Of a stretch of 8,835 nt of DNA, positions 5,583 through 8,835 are shown piece by piece. The position numbers and the translations under genes were made by a program. Position 1 is the first letter of the stretch; every line of letters starts with the position of its first letter. Source of the DNA: Acidobacteriaceae bacterium. GTDB lineage: Bacteria > Acidobacteriota > Terriglobia > Terriglobales > Acidobacteriaceae. A model generated the notes under the pieces. That model was not told the DNA's origin. It did no database searches and worked only from the letters and a program-made list of their open reading frames with translations. Location of the stretch: assembly GCA_030039895.1 (NCBI GenBank), contig JASHUR010000191.1, positions 1 through 8,835 of the forward strand, in the 5' to 3' direction.

Positions 5583-7202
5583 CTATCGAATGCTTGCGAA
5601 GTAATTGCTTTTGCAAACATGAGGATCGCTGAAGGTGATCAGGGAAGAATCAGGCCAGGATTTTACGGTGGGAGTATCGCTGAAGTCCATGTAGTTGATT
5701 TCGCCGTTGGAACCGATGCGGTTCCAGTCGGAGCTGTTCATGAGGTTGGGGTCGCCGGTGAGCGCGAAGTGAATCCACATGGTCATCATCTCGTCGGAGA
5801 GGCGATGATCAACCGGCTTGTAAGGAATAAGCGGGTTGTGTGTTTTCCCGAAAACATAGGGCAGTTCAGAGCTGTGGAAGGCGCCTAATCCGAGAGCGGC
5901 TCCGCGAGGACTCACATGGGAGAAGCGGTATAGGAAACCGTGCGTGTCGCGAGCGAACAGGAAGGTGCTGTGGAGGAATACGGCGTCCGTGATGAGGCGG
6001 TTGGCAGACTCGTGGGCCTGGGCGGGCGAGGAAGGCCCGTAATACGCGAGTACGGTTTTGGCGCACGGCGCGAAATTGCGTTCAACCCATGCGGTAAATC
6101 CGGCGGTATTGTCAGGGTGATAGTGACTGAGGAAGAGATTACCTTCATCTGTGTTGGTGCCGGCCATGGTGGGGATGTGGAGGTAGCGTCGCTCTGCGTA
6201 GAGTTTGGCGGGCTGGGCTGGAATCACGTATCCGTCGACGATTGGCGCCCAGGGTACCTGAATAGCATTTGGGTTGTTAAGAGTGGTTTCAGGGCGCAAG
6301 CGCGAACGTCCGGTGCCACCGGGGCCCAGAAGCTTTTCGGCGGCAGCATTAGCGCGGGTCATCAGGTCGCGATCGCTCAGTCCCTGAAGATCGGAAATGT
6401 GCGGTGCAACGGCAAGACCGATGGTTTCCATGCTGGTGAGCCCGTCGAAATTCTTGCGCAGTTCGGGAGCGGCGGTAAATAAGATGTCGGGACTCTCGAG
6501 GATCGCCCTGTCAAAGAGGCCTTGCGCAAGGGGAGAAACCATGAGGTATCCGATGCAGGATGCTCCAGCCGACTGACCAAAAACGGTGACGTTGTGCGGG
6601 TCGCCTCCGAATGCAGCAATGTTTTCGCGTACCCAGCGGAGGGCGGCCATCTGGTCCAGAAGCCCGTAGTTGCCAGAGGTGTGATGCGGCGAGGCCGCGG
6701 TCAGGTCGGGGTGAGCAAAGAATCCGAAGACGCCAAGGCGGTAGTTTATGGTAACGACGACCGCGCCGCGCATGGCAAGGTTAGTGCCGTCGTAGACCGG
6801 TTGCGAGCCGGATCCGCTGACGAAGGCTCCGCCGGGAATGAAGACAAGGACCGGGACCGGGATCGCGGGATGCAGATTTGAGGTCCAGACGTTGAGATAG
6901 AGGCAATCTTCGCTCATCGCGGAGGCCGAAATATGTCCAGAGTGCCGCTGCATGCAGGCCGGGCCGAACTTCGTTGCATCGCGGACACCTTGCCACGAAG
7001 CTGGGGATTGAGGAGGATGCCAGCGCAGCGGGCCGACCGGCGGCGCGGCATAGGGGATTCCCTTGAAGACATAGGGACCCATGTTGGTGACGCCGCCGAC
7101 GAGTTCTCCCTGGGCGATGCGAACGTGAGGTGCGGGTGGCTGTGCCAGCAGGTTGAATGGAGGAATCGCGAGAAGCAGGCAAAGCATTAGCGGGATTCGC
7201 AT
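5583..7202 (-). CDS. Secreted type-B carboxylesterase
   Basis: This is an alpha/beta-hydrolase of the carboxylesterase/lipase type-B family (COesterase), which hydrolyses carboxylic esters; the substrate cannot be read from sequence. The 539-residue product begins with a signal peptide (MRIPLM, hydrophobic to ~17, LLA-Q near 20), so it is exported. Family marks follow in order: FKGIPYAAPPVGPLRW (46-61), EDCLYLNVW (98-106), the nucleophile elbow FGQSAGA (Ser211), acid TDEGNLF (Glu353) and HSSELPYVFG (His443), a complete Ser-Glu-His triad. The oxyanion-hole motif, usually HGGG, reads PGGA (123-126). The frame is open well upstream to 7643, but that part runs antisense to murC. The ATG at 7202 gives a proper signal peptide and is preferred despite a poor ribosome site. 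It diverges from murC across 99 bases and precedes the small membrane ORF by 58 bases. Confidence 0.93.
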   Translation of the reverse strand: MRIPLMLCLLLAIPPFNLLAQPPAPHVRIAQGELVGGVTNMGPYVFKGIPYAAPPVGPLRWHPPQSPASWQGVRDATKFGPACMQRHSGHISASAMSEDCLYLNVWTSNLHPAIPVPVLVFIPGGAFVSGSGSQPVYDGTNLAMRGAVVVTINYRLGVFGFFAHPDLTAASPHHTSGNYGLLDQMAALRWVRENIAAFGGDPHNVTVFGQSAGASCIGYLMVSPLAQGLFDRAILESPDILFTAAPELRKNFDGLTSMETIGLAVAPHISDLQGLSDRDLMTRANAAAEKLLGPGGTGRSRLRPETTLNNPNAIQVPWAPIVDGYVIPAQPAKLYAERRYLHIPTMAGTNTDEGNLFLSHYHPDNTAGFTAWVERNFAPCAKTVLAYYGPSSPAQAHESANRLITDAVFLHSTFLFARDTHGFLYRFSHVSPRGAALGLGAFHSSELPYVFGKTHNPLIPYKPVDHRLSDEMMTMWIHFALTGDPNLMNSSDWNRIGSNGEINYMDFSDTPTVKSWPDSSLITFSDPHVCKSNYFASIR

Positions 7203-7222
7203 AGGCGGCAGAAGATGGCGAA

Positions 7223-7252
7223 TCCATAGTAGCGCAGGCTGATGGAAGTCAA
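7223..7252 (-). promoter_or_regulatory. Candidate carboxylesterase promoter
   Basis: On the minus strand TTGACT (7252-7247) matches five of six bases of the -35 consensus. Two poor -10 candidates follow: TACTAT (7231-7226) at 15 bases spacing, or TATGGA (7228-7223) at 18. Transcription would start about 10-20 bases before the ATG at 7202. The spacing is off-optimum in both readings, so this is tentative. I found no convincing rightward promoter for murC in the same spacer. Confidence 0.28.
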
Positions 7253-7301
7253 GCAGGACGGCGGGCTGCGCGCTGTTAGAGTAGCCTTGAGATTTACGGC
7301 T

Positions 7302-8663
7302 ATGTTTGCGAAGGCGCAGCGGATACATTTCATCGGAATCGGCGGGATCGGCATGAGCGGGATTGCCGAGATTCTGCTGAATCTGGGCAATACAGTGAGC
7401 GGGTCGGACCTGAAGCGGAGTCCGGTGACTGAGCGGTTGGTGTCGCTTGGGGCGACAGTATTTGAAGGCCACACGGCGGCGAACGTGATTGCCGCAGATG
7501 TAGTGGTGACCAGCTCGGCGGTAAACGAGCGGAATCCCGAGGTGATTGAGGCGCGGCGACGGAAGATTCCCGTTATCCAGCGGGCGGAGATGCTGGCGGA
7601 GCTGATGCGTCTGAAGTACGGCATTGCCGTGGCGGGAATGCATGGGAAGACCACGACAACCTCCATGATTGCGACCGTGCTGGCTGCCGGAGGGCTTGAT
7701 CCGACTGTGGTGGTTGGCGGGCGCGTGGCGACGATGGGATCGAATGCGCGTCTGGGCAAGTCGCAGTATCTGGTGGCCGAGGCGGACGAGAGCGACCGGT
7801 CATTTCTGAAGCTCTCTCCGATTCTGAGCGTGGTAACAAATCTGGACCGCGAGCACATGGACTACTATCGCGACTTGGAAGATGTGGAGGATGCGTTTGT
7901 GGAGTTCATGGACCGCGTGCCGTTCTACGGAGCGTGCGTGGCGTGCTGCGACAATCCGCTTCTGGCCAGGATTCTGCCAAGAGTGCGGCGCAAGGTGTTT
8001 ACCTATGGGGCGAGTTCGGGTGCGGATTATGTGCTGCGGATGCTGCCGCCGTCGGGGAAGGCGCGGTCGTGGTTTGAGGTTGCCGCAGGTGACAAGGTGC
8101 ATGGGCCGTTCGAGCTGCACGTTCCAGGGCAGCACAATGTGCTGAATGCTACGGCAGCCGTGGCGATTGCGTTGCAGCTCGATGTGGAGCTGGATGCGAT
8201 TGCGGAAGGACTGAATCACTTTCGCGGAGTTGACCGGCGCTTTGAGGTGAAGGGGTGTGTGCGCGGGGTGACGGTAGTGGATGATTATGGACACCATCCC
8301 ACGGAGATTCGGGCGACGCTGAAGGCGGCGAAGGAGTGTGGACACCGGAGGGTGCACGTGATTTTCCAGCCGCACCGCTACACGCGGACTCGCGATCTGA
8401 TGGCGGAATTCGCAAGCGCATTTGAAGACGCGACGACGGTCGAGGTGCTGGACATTTATGCAGCCAGCGAAGACCCTGTAGAAGGGGTCACGTCCGAGGC
8501 GCTGGTGCGGGCCATCGGGCAGAGCGGTGTGGAGTATGCTGCGTCGACGGAAGAGGCTGTGGAGCGCGTGGTCGCGCAGGCTGAAGATGGTGATGTGATT
8601 CTGACGCAGGGGGCGGGAAGTGTGTCGGGGATTGCGCCGAAGGTCTTGGAGCGGCTGGGCTAG
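7302..8663 (+). CDS. murC: UDP-N-acetylmuramate--L-alanine ligase MurC
   Basis: MurC joins L-alanine to UDP-N-acetylmuramic acid using ATP, the first amino-acid addition in cytoplasmic peptidoglycan precursor synthesis. The 453-residue product has the three Mur-ligase domains. The UDP-binding Rossmann domain starts with IHFIGIGGIGMSG (8-20). The ATPase domain has GMHGKTTTT (112-120), AEADESDRSF (159-168), NLDREHMDYY (180-189) and HNVLNA (278-283). The C-terminal ligand domain has DDYGHHPTEI (327-336), FQPHRYTRT (355-363) and GAGSVSG (437-443). Length is normal. The frame is open back to an ATG at 7242, but the ATG at 7302 places the family's first beta strand at the usual position; neither has a strong ribosome site. 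No other dcw-cluster gene (murG, ftsW, murB, ddl, ftsQ) is downstream: the next gene is convergent, so murC is at a cluster end or split from it. Confidence 0.96.
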   Translation: MFAKAQRIHFIGIGGIGMSGIAEILLNLGNTVSGSDLKRSPVTERLVSLGATVFEGHTAANVIAADVVVTSSAVNERNPEVIEARRRKIPVIQRAEMLAELMRLKYGIAVAGMHGKTTTTSMIATVLAAGGLDPTVVVGGRVATMGSNARLGKSQYLVAEADESDRSFLKLSPILSVVTNLDREHMDYYRDLEDVEDAFVEFMDRVPFYGACVACCDNPLLARILPRVRRKVFTYGASSGADYVLRMLPPSGKARSWFEVAAGDKVHGPFELHVPGQHNVLNATAAVAIALQLDVELDAIAEGLNHFRGVDRRFEVKGCVRGVTVVDDYGHHPTEIRATLKAAKECGHRRVHVIFQPHRYTRTRDLMAEFASAFEDATTVEVLDIYAASEDPVEGVTSEALVRAIGQSGVEYAASTEEAVERVVAQAEDGDVILTQGAGSVSGIAPKVLERLG

Positions 8664-8685
8664 AGCCGAGAACTGCGGGTTGGTT

Positions 8686-8835
8686 TCAATACTCGACGGA
8701 ATCGAGAAACAGGCCGCTTGGGGGAGCAGTGGCCCCGGCGGCGGAGCGGGAGCGGCTGTTGAGGATGGTGGTGATATCACCGGGCTCGATGTGGCCGCGG
8801 CCGACGTCTAGAAACGTGCCGACAAGATTGCGGAC
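8686..8835 (-). CDS. truA: tRNA pseudouridine(38-40) synthase TruA, C-terminal part (runs off the right edge)
   Basis: The last 49 codons are present. They read VRNLVGTFLDVGRGH, then a stretch with EPGDI, then RSRSAAGATAPPSGLFLDSV and EY-stop. This matches the well-conserved TruA C-terminus (VRNLVG, RxxAGxTAPxxGLxL). TruA isomerises uridines 38-40 in the anticodon arm of many tRNAs. The catalytic aspartate lies in the missing N-terminal part. The gene converges on murC with 22 bases between stop codons and no room for a proper terminator between them, so transcripts may overlap. Confidence 0.9.
   Translation of the reverse strand, partial: VRNLVGTFLDVGRGHIEPGDITTILNSRSRSAAGATAPPSGLFLDSVEY

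Noticed and set aside
7203..7643. N-terminal extension of the carboxylesterase frame (147 extra codons).
   Set aside because: It lies mostly antisense to the murC start and would bury a clear signal peptide inside the protein.
7800..8780. Long open frames of 326 and 223 residues antisense to murC.
   Set aside because: They mirror the codon structure of a certain murC, have Arg/His/Pro-rich compositions with no recognisable domain, and one continues through the truA stop region. They are GC-rich shadow frames.

Overview
The window is GC-rich bacterial chromosome, densely packed, with no mobile element, CRISPR array, tRNA or rRNA gene that I could support. The gene set (bacterial myo-inositol-phosphate synthase, futalosine-pathway menaquinone enzyme MqnD, cyclic-pathway ArgJ, ECF biotin subunit BioY, MurC, TruA) fits a free-living heterotroph that makes menaquinone by the futalosine route. 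An Acidobacteriota (Terriglobia-like) origin is my best guess. It rests on the flavour of the proteins, not on a marker gene.

Layout: (1) 124-1446 (+) is inositol-3-phosphate synthase. It converges on argJ, 1565-2788 (-), and a bidirectional hairpin terminator candidate lies in the gap. The first ~120 bases hold no gene I can assign. (2) argJ and a lone ABC-type ATPase, 2863-3642 (+), diverge from a 74-base spacer. (3) The ATPase converges on mqnD across a 126-base gap filled by a nested inverted repeat (3644-3741). (4) A minus-strand run follows. In its reading order it is a secreted type-B carboxylesterase (7202-5583), an unreported 52-residue single-span membrane protein (5524-5366), bioY (5336-4734) and mqnD (4653-3769). 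The small gene and bioY are 29 bases apart and probably co-transcribed; mqnD follows after 80 bases. (5) murC, 7302-8663 (+), diverges from the carboxylesterase and ends 22 bases from the converging 3' end of truA, which runs off the right edge.

Functionally this is mostly core metabolism: inositol phosphate, arginine, menaquinone, biotin uptake, peptidoglycan precursor and tRNA modification. No novel multi-gene system is evident. The items most worth a second look are the small membrane ORF before bioY, the nested repeat after the ATPase, the carboxylesterase's altered oxyanion-hole motif, and the solitary ATPase with degenerate ABC motifs.
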